A stretch of DNA of 64,000 nucleotides, from positions 124,001-188,000 of the forward strand of contig CAVYBK010000001.1 in NCBI GenBank assembly GCA_963766725.1. The letters run 5' to 3'. The first letter of the stretch is position 1. Each line of letters begins with the position of its first letter. Below are positions 8,387-18,167 of the stretch, piece by piece. A program made the translations under genes and the position numbers. The notes beneath the pieces were generated by a model, which did no database searches, was not told the origin of the DNA, and saw nothing but the letters and a program-made list of their open reading frames with translations. The stretch comes from DATEOR01 sp963766725 (GTDB taxonomy: Bacteria > Actinomycetota > Thermoleophilia > Gaiellales > Gaiellaceae).

Positions 8387-8970
8387 GATGCGACTCCGCG
8401 GATCTCGTACGCGGGCGGGACGCCGGCGAGGATCTTCTCCTGCAGCCGGACGATGCCCTCGAGGAGCGCCTCGGGCCGGGGCGGGCAGCCCGGCACATGC
8501 ACATCGACTGGCACGACCTTGTCCACGCCCTGGAGGACGGCGTAGTTCGAGAACATCCCGCCGGAGCTCGCGCAGGCGCCCATGGCGATCACCCACTTCG
8601 GCTCGAGCATCTGGTCGTAGATCTGCCGGAGGGGTGCGGCCATCTTGTGGGAGACGCGCCCCGAGACGATCATCAGGTCGGCCTGGCGTGGCGAGGAGCG
8701 GAACACCTCTGCGCCGAAGCGCGCGACGTCGTAGCGCGCGCCGACGATCGCGATCATCTCCATCGCGCAGCAGGCGAGCCCGAACGTGTCCGGCCAGATC
8801 GAGTGCCCCTGCGCCCAGGCGACCGCCTTCCCCACGGTCGTGAGCCCGATCTTGGACTCGAGGTCGCCGAGCTCCTGCTCGAAGACGCCGGGCCCCTTCT
8901 TGCGCATGAGGGTGCGCTCCGAATGGAGCCCGTAGTCGGCGAGGCGCTTCTTCCGTCCTACGTCCGCCAA
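8383..8970 (-). CDS. nuoB: NADH-quinone oxidoreductase subunit B (NuoB)
   Basis: A 195-residue subunit holding the N2 4Fe-4S cluster, the last carrier before quinone. The tandem cysteines are visible in LACCAMEM, the third ligand in MGACASSGGMF and the fourth in VPGCPPRPEAL. The predicted start is a TTG at 8970, 13 bases inside the end of nuoA; the first internal ATG would remove about 20 residues that still look coding, so I keep the TTG with some doubt. Confidence 0.96.
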   Translation of the reverse strand: MADVGRKKRLADYGLHSERTLMRKKGPGVFEQELGDLESKIGLTTVGKAVAWAQGHSIWPDTFGLACCAMEMIAIVGARYDVARFGAEVFRSSPRQADLMIVSGRVSHKMAAPLRQIYDQMLEPKWVIAMGACASSGGMFSNYAVLQGVDKVVPVDVHVPGCPPRPEALLEGIVRLQEKILAGVPPAYEIRGVAS

Positions 8971-9335
8971 TCCAGCGCCCCCTTCTTCCAGACGTAGACG
9001 TAGGCGACCGCCAGGATCGCGATGAAGAAGCCGAACTCGGCGAGCGCGAAGCTCCCGAGTGCGTCCAGCCAGAGCGCGACCGGGTAGAGGAAGACGATCT
9101 CGATGTCGAAGACGATGAAGAGCATCGCCGTCAGGTAGAAGCTGATCGTGAAGCGCTGCCGCTTCGGCGGGCCGACCGAGACGCCCGACTCGAAGGGGAT
9201 CGTCTGCTGGCGGGCCTTTGTCTTCGGACGGGTCGCGAGGATGAACGAAGCCGCGATCAGCGAGGCCGGGATCGCCAAGGCGAAGAAGCCGTAGACGAGG
9301 AACGGGAACCAGTCGTCCAGGACGGCCAGCGGCAC
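8958..9335 (-). CDS. nuoA: NADH-quinone oxidoreductase subunit A (NuoA)
   Basis: A 125-residue subunit with three membrane helices, first gene of the nuo operon. The conserved loop between helices 1 and 2 is seen as IPFESGVSVGPPKRQRF, followed by the FYLTAMLFIVFDIEIVFLYP helix. The start is GTG at 9335; an ATG at 9343 is out of frame. The upstream region to 9456 is shared with the divergent Fe-S carrier gene and probably holds the operon promoter, but I cannot point to a convincing box for it. Confidence 0.96.
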   Translation of the reverse strand: MPLAVLDDWFPFLVYGFFALAIPASLIAASFILATRPKTKARQQTIPFESGVSVGPPKRQRFTISFYLTAMLFIVFDIEIVFLYPVALWLDALGSFALAEFGFFIAILAVAYVYVWKKGALDWRT

Positions 9336-9456
9336 GCCCGCATACTAACCGTCCTCAGGTCCGTGAGACTTGTCACGAACTCCGCGTTCTTTCCAGCGTT
9401 TTTCGGCGGCTTCCGTGTCACAAGGTCGGGGGGTGTTTGACCGGTTAGGCCGTTGG

Positions 9457-9462
9457 TACACT
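9457..9462 (+). promoter_or_regulatory. -10 element TACACT for a leaderless erpA mRNA
   Basis: TACACT ends 7 nt before the ATG at 9470, so transcription would begin at or next to the start codon. There is no Shine-Dalgarno sequence in between. A TTGACC at 9437-9442 is too close (14 nt spacing) to be a good -35 box. Confidence 0.55.
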
Positions 9463-9469
9463 GAGATCG

Positions 9470-9868
9470 ATGGTCACCGTCACCGAGTCTGCGGCCACCA
9501 AGATCCGCGCCCTCATGGCCGAAGAGCCCGAGGGCGACGTCTCCGTTCTCCGGATCGCCATTCAGGGCGGCGGGTGCTCGGGCTTTCAGTACGCCCTCGG
9601 CTTCGACCGCGGGCCCCAGGACGGTGACAACGAGATCGAGATGAACGGCGTCCGCGTCGTCATCGACCCCTTCAGCGCTCCGTATCTCGCCGGTGCCGAG
9701 ATCGACTATGTGGACGCGCTCATGGGCGCCGGCTTCGCGATCAACAACCCGAACGTCGAAGCCGCGTGTGGATGCGGCTCGTCCTTCCAGGCGAAGGAAG
9801 GCGCGGCTGAGGGCGAGGCCGTGCAGGCGCATGCGGGCGGCGGTTGCGGCTCCGGCTGCTCGCACTAG
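9470..9868 (+). CDS. erpA: A-type iron-sulfur carrier (ErpA/IscA/HesB family)
   Basis: A 132-residue protein of the family that delivers Fe-S clusters to apo-enzymes. The three conserved cysteines are C36 (in GGGCSGFQY) and C100 and C102 (in ACGCGSSF). The normal family length is about 110; here a tail of about 25 residues ends CGSGCSH and adds two more cysteines, which is unusual. It faces the nuo operon, whose subunits need many clusters, so a role in complex I maturation is a fair guess but not shown. Confidence 0.92.
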   Translation: MVTVTESAATKIRALMAEEPEGDVSVLRIAIQGGGCSGFQYALGFDRGPQDGDNEIEMNGVRVVIDPFSAPYLAGAEIDYVDALMGAGFAINNPNVEAACGCGSSFQAKEGAAEGEAVQAHAGGGCGSGCSH

Positions 9869-9901
9869 CGTTTCCTGACCCGGGGTAGCATCGAGCCAGG
9901 C

Positions 9902-10909
9902 GTGAGCGAAGCCGTCTGCGATATCACCGTGATCGGCGCGGGCCCGGTGGGCCTCGCTGCCGCCTACTACGCGGGCCACCGCGATGCCACGGTCCGCATC
10001 GTCGAGAGCCTGGGCCAGCTCGGCGGCCAGGTGGCCGCGGTCTATCCGGAGAAGCACGTCTACGACGTCGCGGGCCATCCGAAGATCAAGGGCCAGGATC
10101 TCGTCGAGCTCTGCGTCGAGCAGGGGCTCCAGTTCGGGGCCGACGTCCACCTCGACGAAGAGGTCGCCGACCTGGAGAGACTTTCCCAGAACGGCGAGGA
10201 GCTGCTCGCGTTGACGACCAAGTCCGGTAAGCAGTTCCTCTCTCGGGCGCTGATCGTCACGGCCGGCCACGGCGCCTTCGAGCCGAGGAAGCTCGAGCTC
10301 GAAGGGATCGACGACTGGGAGGGGCGCGGGCTCCACTACTTCGTCACGCGCAAGGACGTCTTCAAGGGCAAGAACTGCGTGATCGTCGGCGGCGGGGACT
10401 CCGCCCTCGACTGGACGCTCGGCTTGCAGGACACCGCGGATCTGCCGATCACGCTCATCCACCGCCGCGAGCGCTTCCGCGCGCTCGAGACCTCGGTGAA
10501 CGAGGCGCGTAGGCTCGAGGGCGAGGGCAGCGTCCGCATCTGCGCTCCCGCCGAAGTGCGCGAGATCCACGGTGACGGCTCCATCCAGGCGGTGACGGTC
10601 GAGGACACCGGGACCGGCGAGACCACCCGTCTCGACTGCGAAGCTCTCATCCTCCTCCTCGGCTTCCACTCCCACCTCGGGTCGATCGCCGACTGGGGCC
10701 TCGATCTGCACGGGAAGCGCCAGATCCTGGTCGATCCGATGAGCATGGACACGTCGATCCCGGGCGTCTACGCGGCCGGAGACGTGGCGGGCTACGAGGG
10801 CAAGATCACGCTGATCACGATCGGCTTCGGCGAGGCTGCGATCGCGGCCAACAACGCCATCGCCCGCATCCGCGGCGAAAAGGTTCAGCCGAAGTACTCG
10901 ACCGACTGA
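9902..10909 (+). CDS. Ferredoxin-NADP(+) reductase, thioredoxin-reductase-like type
   Basis: A 335-residue flavoprotein. It has an N-terminal FAD-binding motif GAGPVGLAAAYYAG (from about residue 12), a central NADP-binding GGGDSALDW motif (about residue 160) and the C-terminal FAD motif YAAGDVAGYEGK. The redox-active CxxC of true thioredoxin reductases is absent, which places it with the YumC-type ferredoxin/flavodoxin-NADP reductases. GTG start at 9902, with TAGCAT at 9886-9891 ten nt upstream. It probably supplies reduced ferredoxin from NADPH, but its partner is not in view. Confidence 0.9.
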   Translation: MSEAVCDITVIGAGPVGLAAAYYAGHRDATVRIVESLGQLGGQVAAVYPEKHVYDVAGHPKIKGQDLVELCVEQGLQFGADVHLDEEVADLERLSQNGEELLALTTKSGKQFLSRALIVTAGHGAFEPRKLELEGIDDWEGRGLHYFVTRKDVFKGKNCVIVGGGDSALDWTLGLQDTADLPITLIHRRERFRALETSVNEARRLEGEGSVRICAPAEVREIHGDGSIQAVTVEDTGTGETTRLDCEALILLLGFHSHLGSIADWGLDLHGKRQILVDPMSMDTSIPGVYAAGDVAGYEGKITLITIGFGEAAIAANNAIARIRGEKVQPKYSTD

Positions 10910-10965
10910 ACGGGACTCCCCGGAAGGGGGAGAACCAGCGGGCCGCGACAGCCGAAGAAAGCTGT

Positions 10966-11169
10966 GTGAGCGAGAAGCACGCTGTCGAGTGCCTCCATTG
11001 CGGCACGTTCCGAACCGTCGAGCGCGAGCGCACCCAGCGTCTCGATCCCGGCGAGTGCGCCAGGTGCGGCTACCTGGGCTGGGCCCTGGTCGCCGACCTC
11101 TCAGAGCCTGTACGAAAAGGCCTCCGGGAGCGCTCTTTCGAGCGCCGCAGGCTGCGCGTCGTCACGTAG
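10966..11169 (+). CDS. Small zinc-ribbon protein, function unknown
   Basis: A 67-residue basic protein with two CxxC pairs (CLHC at residues 9-12 and CARC about 20 residues later), the layout of a zinc ribbon. The C-terminus is arginine-rich (RKGLRERSFERRRLRV), which would suit nucleic-acid binding. It starts with a GTG at 10966 and lies between the ferredoxin reductase and fumC. I do not recognise a family. Confidence 0.65.
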   Translation: MSEKHAVECLHCGTFRTVERERTQRLDPGECARCGYLGWALVADLSEPVRKGLRERSFERRRLRVVT

Positions 11170-11184
11170 ATACACTCGCCGGAA

Positions 11185-12520
11185 ATGCGCAGCATCTCCG
11201 GCGAAGAAGAGCTCTGGGGCACGGAAACCCGCAAGGCTGTCGAAAACTTCCCCGTCTCCGGCGAGCCCATCCCGGCCTCGGTGGCGCGCTGGCTCGGCCG
11301 CATCAAAGCCGCAGCGGCGCGCGTGAATGCCGACCTCGGCCTCCTCGACAGGGAGAAGGCCGACAGGATCGCAGCCGCCGGCGACCGCATCGCGAGCGGC
11401 GAGTTCGACGACCAGTTCCCGATCGACGTCTTCCAGACCGGGTCGGGCACGTCGTCGAACATGAACGCGAACGAAGTCATCGCCGCGCTCGCCGGGGAGG
11501 ACGTGCACGCGAACGACGACGTGAACATGGGCCAGTCCTCGAACGACGTCTTCCCCTCTGCCGTGCATCTCGCCGCGCTCGACGAGCTCGTGAACGGGCT
11601 CCTGCCGGCGCTGGGCCAGCTGGCCGAGGCGCTCGACGGCCAAGGCCAAGGAGTTCGACGATGTCGTCAAGTCGGGCCGGACACACCTGATGGACGCTGT
11701 GCCCGTCACACTCGGGCAGGAGTTCGGCGGCTACGCCGCCCAGGTCCGCCAGGGGAGCGCGCGGGTCGAGGCGGCCCTCGGCCGCGTCGGCCAGATCCCG
11801 CTCGGCGGCACCGCGACCGGGACCGGCCTGAACACGCATCCCGAGTTCGCGGAGCGCGTGCGGGCGATCCTCGGCGAGCAGACCGGCCTCGGGATCTCCG
11901 CCCCGGCCGACCCCTTCGAGGCGCAGGCCGCCCGCGATGCCCTCGTCGAGGTCTCGGGCGCTCTCAAGACCGTCGCGGTCTCCCTCACCAAGATTGCGAA
12001 CGACATCCGGCTCATGGGCTCGGGCCCGCGCGCCGGCCTTGCCGAGATCGCGCTGCCCGAGCTTCAGAAGGGCAGCTCGATCATGCCGGGGAAGGTGAAC
12101 CCGGTCATCCCCGAAGTCGTGACGCAGGTCTCGGCGCAGGTGATCGGGAACGACGCCGCCATCACTGTCGGGGGAATGCAGGGGCACTTCGAGCTGAACG
12201 TCTTCGTCCCGCTCCTCGCCCGCAACCTGCTCCAGTCGATCCGCCTTCTGACGAGCGCATCACGGCTCTTCGCGGAGAAGTGCGTCGAAGGCATCGAGGC
12301 GAACCGGGAGACGTGCGAGCGCTACGCCGAGCTCACTCTTTCCGCTGCAACCGCGCTCAATCCGTACGTCGGCTACGACAAGGCGAGCGAGATCGTCAAG
12401 GAGGCGGCGGCGTCCGGCCGCTCGCTGCGTGACGTAGCCCGGGACGCCGGTGTCGACGAAGACGTGCTACTCAAAGCGCTGGATTACCGCGCCATGGCCA
12501 AGCCGCAGGACTCCGGCTAG
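11185..12520 (+). CDS. fumC: Class II fumarate hydratase (FumC), one frameshift
   Basis: Catalyses fumarate + water to L-malate in the citric acid cycle without an Fe-S cluster. After correction it is about 444 residues. The class II signature GSSIMPGKVNP, the TGSGTSSNMNANEV segment and SGRTHLMDAVPVTLGQEF are all present. The frame breaks near 11646-11652, where CTCGACGGCCAAGG carries one G too many; dropping it joins both halves without loss. TACACT at 11171-11176 lies 8 nt before the ATG, so the mRNA is probably leaderless. Confidence 0.93.
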
Positions 12521-12530
12521 ACCGGACGGC

Positions 12531-12559
12531 TTGACAAGAGGCGGGGAAAATGGATTGAT
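12531..12559 (+). promoter_or_regulatory. Putative sigma-70-type promoter of the subtilase gene
   Basis: TTGACA at 12531-12536 is a perfect -35 box; 17 nt further on is ATTGAT (12554-12559), a weak -10. A purine-rich GGAAAGGGGAG ribosome-binding site precedes the ATG at 12622, so this gene has a normal leader, unlike many neighbours. Confidence 0.4.
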
Positions 12560-12621
12560 GCCCGCCGGAAACTTTCGGTTTTCGTCCGGACTCAGGGAAA
12601 CAGGGAAAGGGGAGCCCGCAC

Positions 12622-15600
12622 ATGCACCACCGTCAGTCTCTTGGACGTGCTGCGCTTGCAGCCGTCCTCTTGTCGTTGCTCCTGGTCGTCGCCGCGGCGG
12701 CGCCCGGCGCCGGCGGCAGTCTCCGAAAATCTTCGCGCCCGCAGGCGGTCAAGTCGAAGTCCGACTCCGCCCGCGCAAAGCTCGACAAGGGGCTGCCGCG
12801 CCCTCGTCGAGAAGGGCGCCACGAAGCGCGTCTTCGTCTACGCAACGGCGAAGAGCGACGCCGCGGCCGACTGCCGCCGCGCTCATGCGCAACGGCCGGT
12901 ACGCGAATGCGGGCGACATCTCGCTGGTAGTCGGCTCGCTCCGCGTCGCCGCAGGCGACGAAGCTCGCCGGACTGCCGGGGGTCATCTCGGTGAAGCTGG
13001 TCCAGCTGAAGCAGACAGCTTCTCCGCTCGGGATCCCCGAGCCGAACCTGAACCAGGCACCTTCGAAGTCCTCGCTAGCAGTCGTCCATGAACGACCTGC
13101 GGCAGCAAGGAAGTGCCCTACTCGGCCGCGCCCGCTCCGCGGGGCGGCAACTTCGACCAGCCTGAAGCAGCTCGGCGTCCTCGACGCGAAGACGCACAAG
13201 TTCGCCGACGCCTGGAACCAGGGCTTCGCCGGCGAAGGCACGACCGTCAGCATCCTCGACGGCGGCACGGACTGGGCGCATCCCGATCTTCTGAACACGT
13301 GGCAGACGTGGTCGGGCGCGACGGACAGCGATCGTCACCGACGACGGCTGGAACGGGTGGCCGAAGGCCTTCGACCCGTACGACACGCTGGTCTGGCTCC
13401 TCGCCCCGGACTTCGTCGACCAGGGGCTCACCTGGTACACGCCGACGACGGCGAAGAGCTCGTTCACCCAGAACTCTCAGGACAAGAAGGCGAATCTTCT
13501 GCGCGTCAGCTTCGCGACGCGCGTCGGCCCGTCGCGCAACTTCAGCGCGCCGGACGCGACGGCCTCGCACTCCTACACGTTCCCGAAGGCCTGGACGAAG
13601 TCCGGGACCGTCCGCATGGCGAGCCATCCGGACGACCATCTGCTCCAGCTCTTCGGCGAGCGCCCTGCGATTCTCGTCACCGACCCGAACACGGCGGGCG
13701 TCTACGACACGGTCTACGTCGACCTCGACGACGACTACCAGTTCGGCGACGAGAAGCCGGTCACGAAGGCATCGCCGGCGTCGTACCGCGACATGAACGG
13801 GGACGGCTACAACGACCTCTCGGGTGGCCTTCTCTACTTCATCTCGGACGGCGAGACGGCTCTGCCGGGCGGCATCATGCGCTTCACGGACGGCTCGCAG
13901 GAGTTCCGTGACGCGTTCACGTTCGGCCCGGGCGAGATGCTCGCCTGGACCGGCGACTACGACCCCGGCGATCGAGGGGCACGGGACGCTCACCGCGTCC
14001 AACGTCCTCGGCCAGGGCGTCGTCAACGGCCTCGCGCCGTGCTTCGCCGACCTCGCCGGCCGGCCGGGCGCACAGCCCTGCTCGGGCGGCGGAACGTATC
14101 CTGGCGCCGTCATCGGCGGCGCGCCGAAGGCGAAGGGTGCTCCGTTCGGAGACATCTACTTCTCCTTCGAGTTCTCCACGCAGTTCGGCTACCTGCTCGC
14201 CACGAGGCACGGGATCGACGTGACGTCGAACTCCTACGGCTCCTCCGGCGGCCGACAACGACGGCTACGACGCGGCGAGCCAGGAAGCCGACCTCATCTA
14301 CAACGGCACGCGCACGACCCCGGTCTTCTCGACGGGCAACGGCGCGCCCGGCTTCGGCACGGCCACCGCGCCGCAGCCTCTGGCCGGCATCGCGGTCGGC
14401 GCCTCCACGCAGTTCGGCGGCACCGGCTGGGACTCGATCAAGAACGAGAGCCAGATCACTGACAACGACGTCATGGTCTGGTCGAACCGCGGGCCGCAGG
14501 CCACCGGTGGCAACGGCGTCGACGTCGTCGCCGACGGTGCCTTCTCGCCCGGCGACCTGACCCTGAACTCGGCCCTCGACGGCCGCATCGCCTGGGAGAC
14601 GTGGGGCGGTACGAGCCGCTCGACCCCGGTGACGGTCGCCGCGACTGCGCTCGTCTACCAGGCGTGGCGTCAGTCGCACGGCGGTACGATCCCGGCCGAA
14701 CTTCTTCACGACCGCGAAGCGGCATCGTGAAGTCGTCCGCCCAGGATCTCGGCTACGAGAGCTGGATCCAGGGCAGCGGTTCAGTGGATGCGGGCCGGGC
14801 CGTCCGGGTCGCCTCCGGGACCGACGCGTTCGTCGCCCCGGACAACTGGCGCCCCGGCAACTACCGCGGGACCGAGTACCCGGTCTTCACCCGGACGCTC
14901 TCCCCCGGGCAGAGCGACTCGCAGGCGTTCACGGTCAACGGGCCGGGGACGTGGACGGTCTCCGACCGCTACATGAAGCGGACGGCGTCCCAGTCCATGT
15001 CGTTTACGAGCTCCAACCTGAACAAGGAGTCCACGTACAACTTCAACGCGCCGGATTACCTCGTCGACCTCACGTCGCTGGTGCAGTCGCACCCGGACGC
15101 CGACCTGATGGTCGTGAGGGCGAACTATCCGCGCAACGAGTTCGATCCCAACGGGGACTACACGGCCGACCAGGCCTGGCGTCTCCTCACCTACAACTGG
15201 ACCGACGTCAGAACGGCGACGGCAACCTCTGGACGGATGCCGACGGCGACGGCGTCGTCGACCACACCGTGCTCTCGAAGAGCTCGAAGATCGACGGCGA
15301 TCTCGACCTGAACTTCGCCGGGTCCGAGATGGACAAGGGCGAGTACATCCGCTTCATGTACCACCGGGCAGGCTCGAACACGCTTCAGTCGTTCGTCCGC
15401 GACCCGGCGGCACGCACGGCGGACGGCATCTTCCTCGGCCTGCAGCACAGCGAAAGGACGAAGGCGATTCCGGTCACGCACTTCAAGATCCGGATCGACT
15501 TCTACGACAACGTCGACTGGCCGTGGGTGACCACGACCCCGGTCGCGGGCGGTGCGTTCACGGCGACGATGAACGTCCCGGCCGACGCTCCGTACGGCAT

Positions 15601-16794
15601 GTACGACGGCGCGGTCGTCCTGAACGGCGGCGGCGAGAACATCGTCGTGCCCGGTCTCGGTCACCGTCGGCGCGACCGCCACGCAGGACGCGGACGGCAA
15701 GCTCACAGGCCAGCTCCACTTCGGTGGCGCGGACACGGCGGCGAGCCAGTCCGACCTGCTCTACAACAACGGCTCCTTCTTCGGAGCCAACGACTGGACG
15801 TGGCGAGAGGAGTCGGGCGACTGGCGCTTCTACTACGTCGACGTCCCCGACGAGCCGGCTGAGGGCTCGCGTCTTCCTCAGCGACACGACGTGGGACGAC
15901 GCTGCGCCGTACACCGACCTCGACACGCTCGTGTTCGGTCCCTCGGCCAACTCGTACCAGCTGCTCGGCGGATCGGCTCCGTTCGGCGGGCCGTACATCC
16001 TCGACACGGTGGGCGCGAGCGCACGGGCCTATCTGGGCTCGGGCACGTGGGCGTTCAACACCGCCACGGGCGGCGCCGAGGACGTCGTGACGGCACCGGT
16101 GCAGGAAGGCCTGCACGCGGTCGTCCAGCACGGCGTCAGCTACGACGGCGGCAAGTTCGACGTTCCGTTCGAGACGACGCTCGGCTCTGCCGTCGTCAAC
16201 CCGACGGAGGTCGAGCAGACCGTCTCCGGCGACAGCGGCTCGTTCGACGTCACGTTCGAGTCGACGGTCGACCTCTCCGGCCTCGACGCCGAGGGCTTCG
16301 GCCTCAGCCAGCCGGTGACCAGCACCGAGACGGCTCACCAGGACGACCCGAACGACCCGGCGACGGCGAGCGTGAAGAAGACGTTCACGATCGCGCACGC
16401 GTCGCGGGCCACGTTCGAGGTGCACCTGCCGAGCAACGACATCGACCTCTACGTCCTCAAGGACGGCCAGGTGATCGGCTCCTCGACCAGCGCGACCGGC
16501 GACGAGTCCGTGACCCTGATCCGGCCCGCCGACGGCACGTACGAGGTGTGGGTGCACGGGTTCTCCGTGGCAGGCACCCCGACCTTCCCGCTCACGTTCG
16601 ACGCGGTGCAGGGTTCGGATCTGTCGGTGAGCGGAGTCCCGTCCGGAGCGGTTCCCGCCGGCACGCCGGTGACGCTCCACGTGGACTTCGCCAAGTCCAT
16701 GACCTCCGGTCAGGACTACTTCGGCGAGCTCCTGCTCGGGCCGGACAGCGCTCCGACTGCGCTGCACGTCCCGATCACGATCCACCGCAACTAG
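12622..16794 (+). CDS. Large secreted subtilisin-like serine protease (S8), many frameshifts
   Basis: About 1,385 residues after correction. A signal peptide begins MHHRQSLGRAALAAVLLSLL and is followed by a prodomain-like region. The catalytic triad is visible: Asp in SILDGGTDWAHPDLL (about 13250), His in EGHGTLTASNVLG (about 13980) and Ser in GGTSRSTPVTVAAT (about 14610), with a long insertion between Asp and His. A pre-peptidase C-terminal (PPC) domain covers about 16380-16620. The frame changes at least 12 times (near 12795, 12880, 12955, 13090, 13160, 13325, 13965, 14255, 14700, 14725, 15205, 15660, 15860); nearly every shift is an extra base. With the family motifs intact, I read this as an intact gene with sequencing errors, though true decay is possible. 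Confidence 0.82.
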
Positions 16795-16815
16795 CAAGCA
16801 CGACAAGCGAGTGAC

Positions 16816-16847
16816 GAGAAGGCCGCCTCCGGGCGGCCTTCTCTTTT
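16816..16847 (+). terminator. Rho-independent terminator after the subtilase
   Basis: A perfect 12-bp stem (GAGAAGGCCGCC, loop TCCG, GGCGGCCTTCTC) is followed by TTTT at 16844-16847. It lies 22 nt after the subtilase stop. Confidence 0.9.
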
Positions 16848-16886
16848 GGGGAGGAGAGTCGCGGAAGCGGCAGAAAACGTGCTGGC

Positions 16887-17234
16887 GTGACGACTGTTAC
16901 GAGACCGCTCGTGCTCGCGGCGGTGGTTCTGGCCGCGTTTGTCTTCCTCTATCCGCAGGTGCGCGACCGCCTGCCCGAAACGCTGCGCTACGAGCGCTCA
17001 TCGGCCGCGCAGAGCTCGTCGCAGCTTTCGCCGTCCGAGTTCGACCAGATCGACTCCTATTTCACGCCGGACCGCCTCGGCAGCTTCGCCGGCGAGCCTG
17101 CGACGAAGACCAACGCGTCGGTCGAGGGCGTCGCCCTCGAGTGCTGGTACTACGGCGTCGCCGGAGCGCGCGGCGCGTACCAGATCTGCTTCGAGAACGG
17201 GAAGCTCAGCACCAAGGCCCGCTTCGGTCAGTAG
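16887..17234 (+). CDS. Small single-pass membrane or secreted protein, unknown
   Basis: A 115-residue protein that starts with GTG at 16887. Residues 7-22 form one hydrophobic helix (VLAAVVLAAFVFLYP), followed by a polar domain of about 90 residues that ends CWYYGVAGARGAYQICFENGKL; two cysteines could form a disulfide outside the membrane. It is convergent with lipA, the two stops overlapping by 7 bases. No family recognised. Confidence 0.6.
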   Translation: MTTVTRPLVLAAVVLAAFVFLYPQVRDRLPETLRYERSSAAQSSSQLSPSEFDQIDSYFTPDRLGSFAGEPATKTNASVEGVALECWYYGVAGARGAYQICFENGKLSTKARFGQ

Positions 17235-18148
17235 GCGACGGCGCCGCGGCCCGTCTCGGCCGCATGGCGCTGCTCGTCCGCCCGGTAGGACGAGCGCACG
17301 AGAGGGCCTGAGAAGACCGAGCCGAACCCGAGCTCTTCGCCCTGCTCGCGAAACCAGCGGAACTCGTCCGGGTGCACCCAGCGGTCGATCTGCGTGTGCT
17401 TCGAGGACGGCTGTAGGTACTGGCCGATCGTGACGACGTCGACGCCGTGCTCGCGCAGGTCGCGCATTGTCTCGACGACCTCGTCGTTCGTCTCGCCGAG
17501 GCCGACGATGATCCCCGACTTGGTCAGCACGGGGTAGTCGGCGAGCTCCTTCGCCCGGGCGAGAAGCCAGAGCGCCTTGTCGTAGGAGGCCTTCGCGCCG
17601 CGCATGCGCCGGTGGAGCCGTCGCACGGTCTCGATGTTGTGGTTGAAGACCTCGGGCCGGGCGGCGAGCACCGTGCGCAGCGCCTCCTCCTCGACTCCGA
17701 GGAAGTCGGGCGTGAGCACCTCGACGGAAGCCTCCGGCACCTTGTTCTTGAGCGCGCGGATCGTCGCCGCATAGTGGCCGGCGCCGCGATCCGGTACGTC
17801 GTCCCGGTCGACGGAGGTGACGACGACGTGCTTCAGCCCCATCTGCGCGGCGGTCTGGGCGAGGCGCAAGGGCTCGAGCGGATCCGGCGGATGCTCCGGC
17901 TTCCCCGAGTTGACGTAGCAGTAGCGACAGGCGCGCGTGCACGTGTCGCCGAGGATCTGGAAGGTCGCCGTCCCGCGTCCCCAGCACTCGGAGATGTTCG
18001 GGCAGCGGGCTTCCTCGCAGATCGTGTGCAGGCTCTGCCCGTGAATGAGGTCTCGCACCTCGAAGTAGCGCGAGTCTGCGCTCGGCGCGCGCACCTTCAT
18101 CCACTCGGGGCGGCGCGGCCTCTGTGCGACGGGCAGGGAACGCTCCAT
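17228..18148 (-). CDS. lipA: Lipoyl synthase (LipA)
   Basis: A 306-residue radical-SAM enzyme that inserts two sulfurs into octanoyl groups on E2 and H proteins. Both clusters are visible: the auxiliary motif CEEARCPNISECW and the radical-SAM motif CTRACRYC. The C-terminal RSSYRA motif that ligates the auxiliary cluster is also there. The ATG at 18148 is preceded 7 nt upstream by TAGACT (18161-18156), so the mRNA is probably leaderless; the open frame upstream of this ATG is a shadow of the cupin gene. LipB and E2 lie just downstream of the intervening cupins. Confidence 0.97.
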   Translation of the reverse strand: MERSLPVAQRPRRPEWMKVRAPSADSRYFEVRDLIHGQSLHTICEEARCPNISECWGRGTATFQILGDTCTRACRYCYVNSGKPEHPPDPLEPLRLAQTAAQMGLKHVVVTSVDRDDVPDRGAGHYAATIRALKNKVPEASVEVLTPDFLGVEEEALRTVLAARPEVFNHNIETVRRLHRRMRGAKASYDKALWLLARAKELADYPVLTKSGIIVGLGETNDEVVETMRDLREHGVDVVTIGQYLQPSSKHTQIDRWVHPDEFRWFREQGEELGFGSVFSGPLVRSSYRADEQRHAAETGRGAVAY

Positions 18149-18154
18149 CTCTCT

Positions 18155-18161
18155 TAGTCTA
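18155..18161. promoter_or_regulatory. Shared -10 element for divergent lipA and cupin promoters
   Basis: The 7-bp TAGTCTA gives TAGTCT on the plus strand (18155-18160) and TAGACT on the minus strand (18161-18156). Each lies exactly 7 nt from a start codon: ATG 18168 for the cupin and ATG 18148 for lipA. Symmetric -10 elements that drive both directions are known in bacteria and archaea; here it is inferred from sequence only. Confidence 0.6.
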
Positions 18162-18167
18162 TGGACG

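Noticed and set aside
9257..10711. 484-codon minus-strand open frame opposite the ferredoxin-NADP reductase
   Set aside because: The composition is that of an antisense shadow and it would run into the nuoA gene.
12622..16794. Calling the subtilase a pseudogene
   Set aside because: Nearly all breaks are extra bases, the same error type seen in housekeeping genes such as nuoG and fumC, and the active site is intact.
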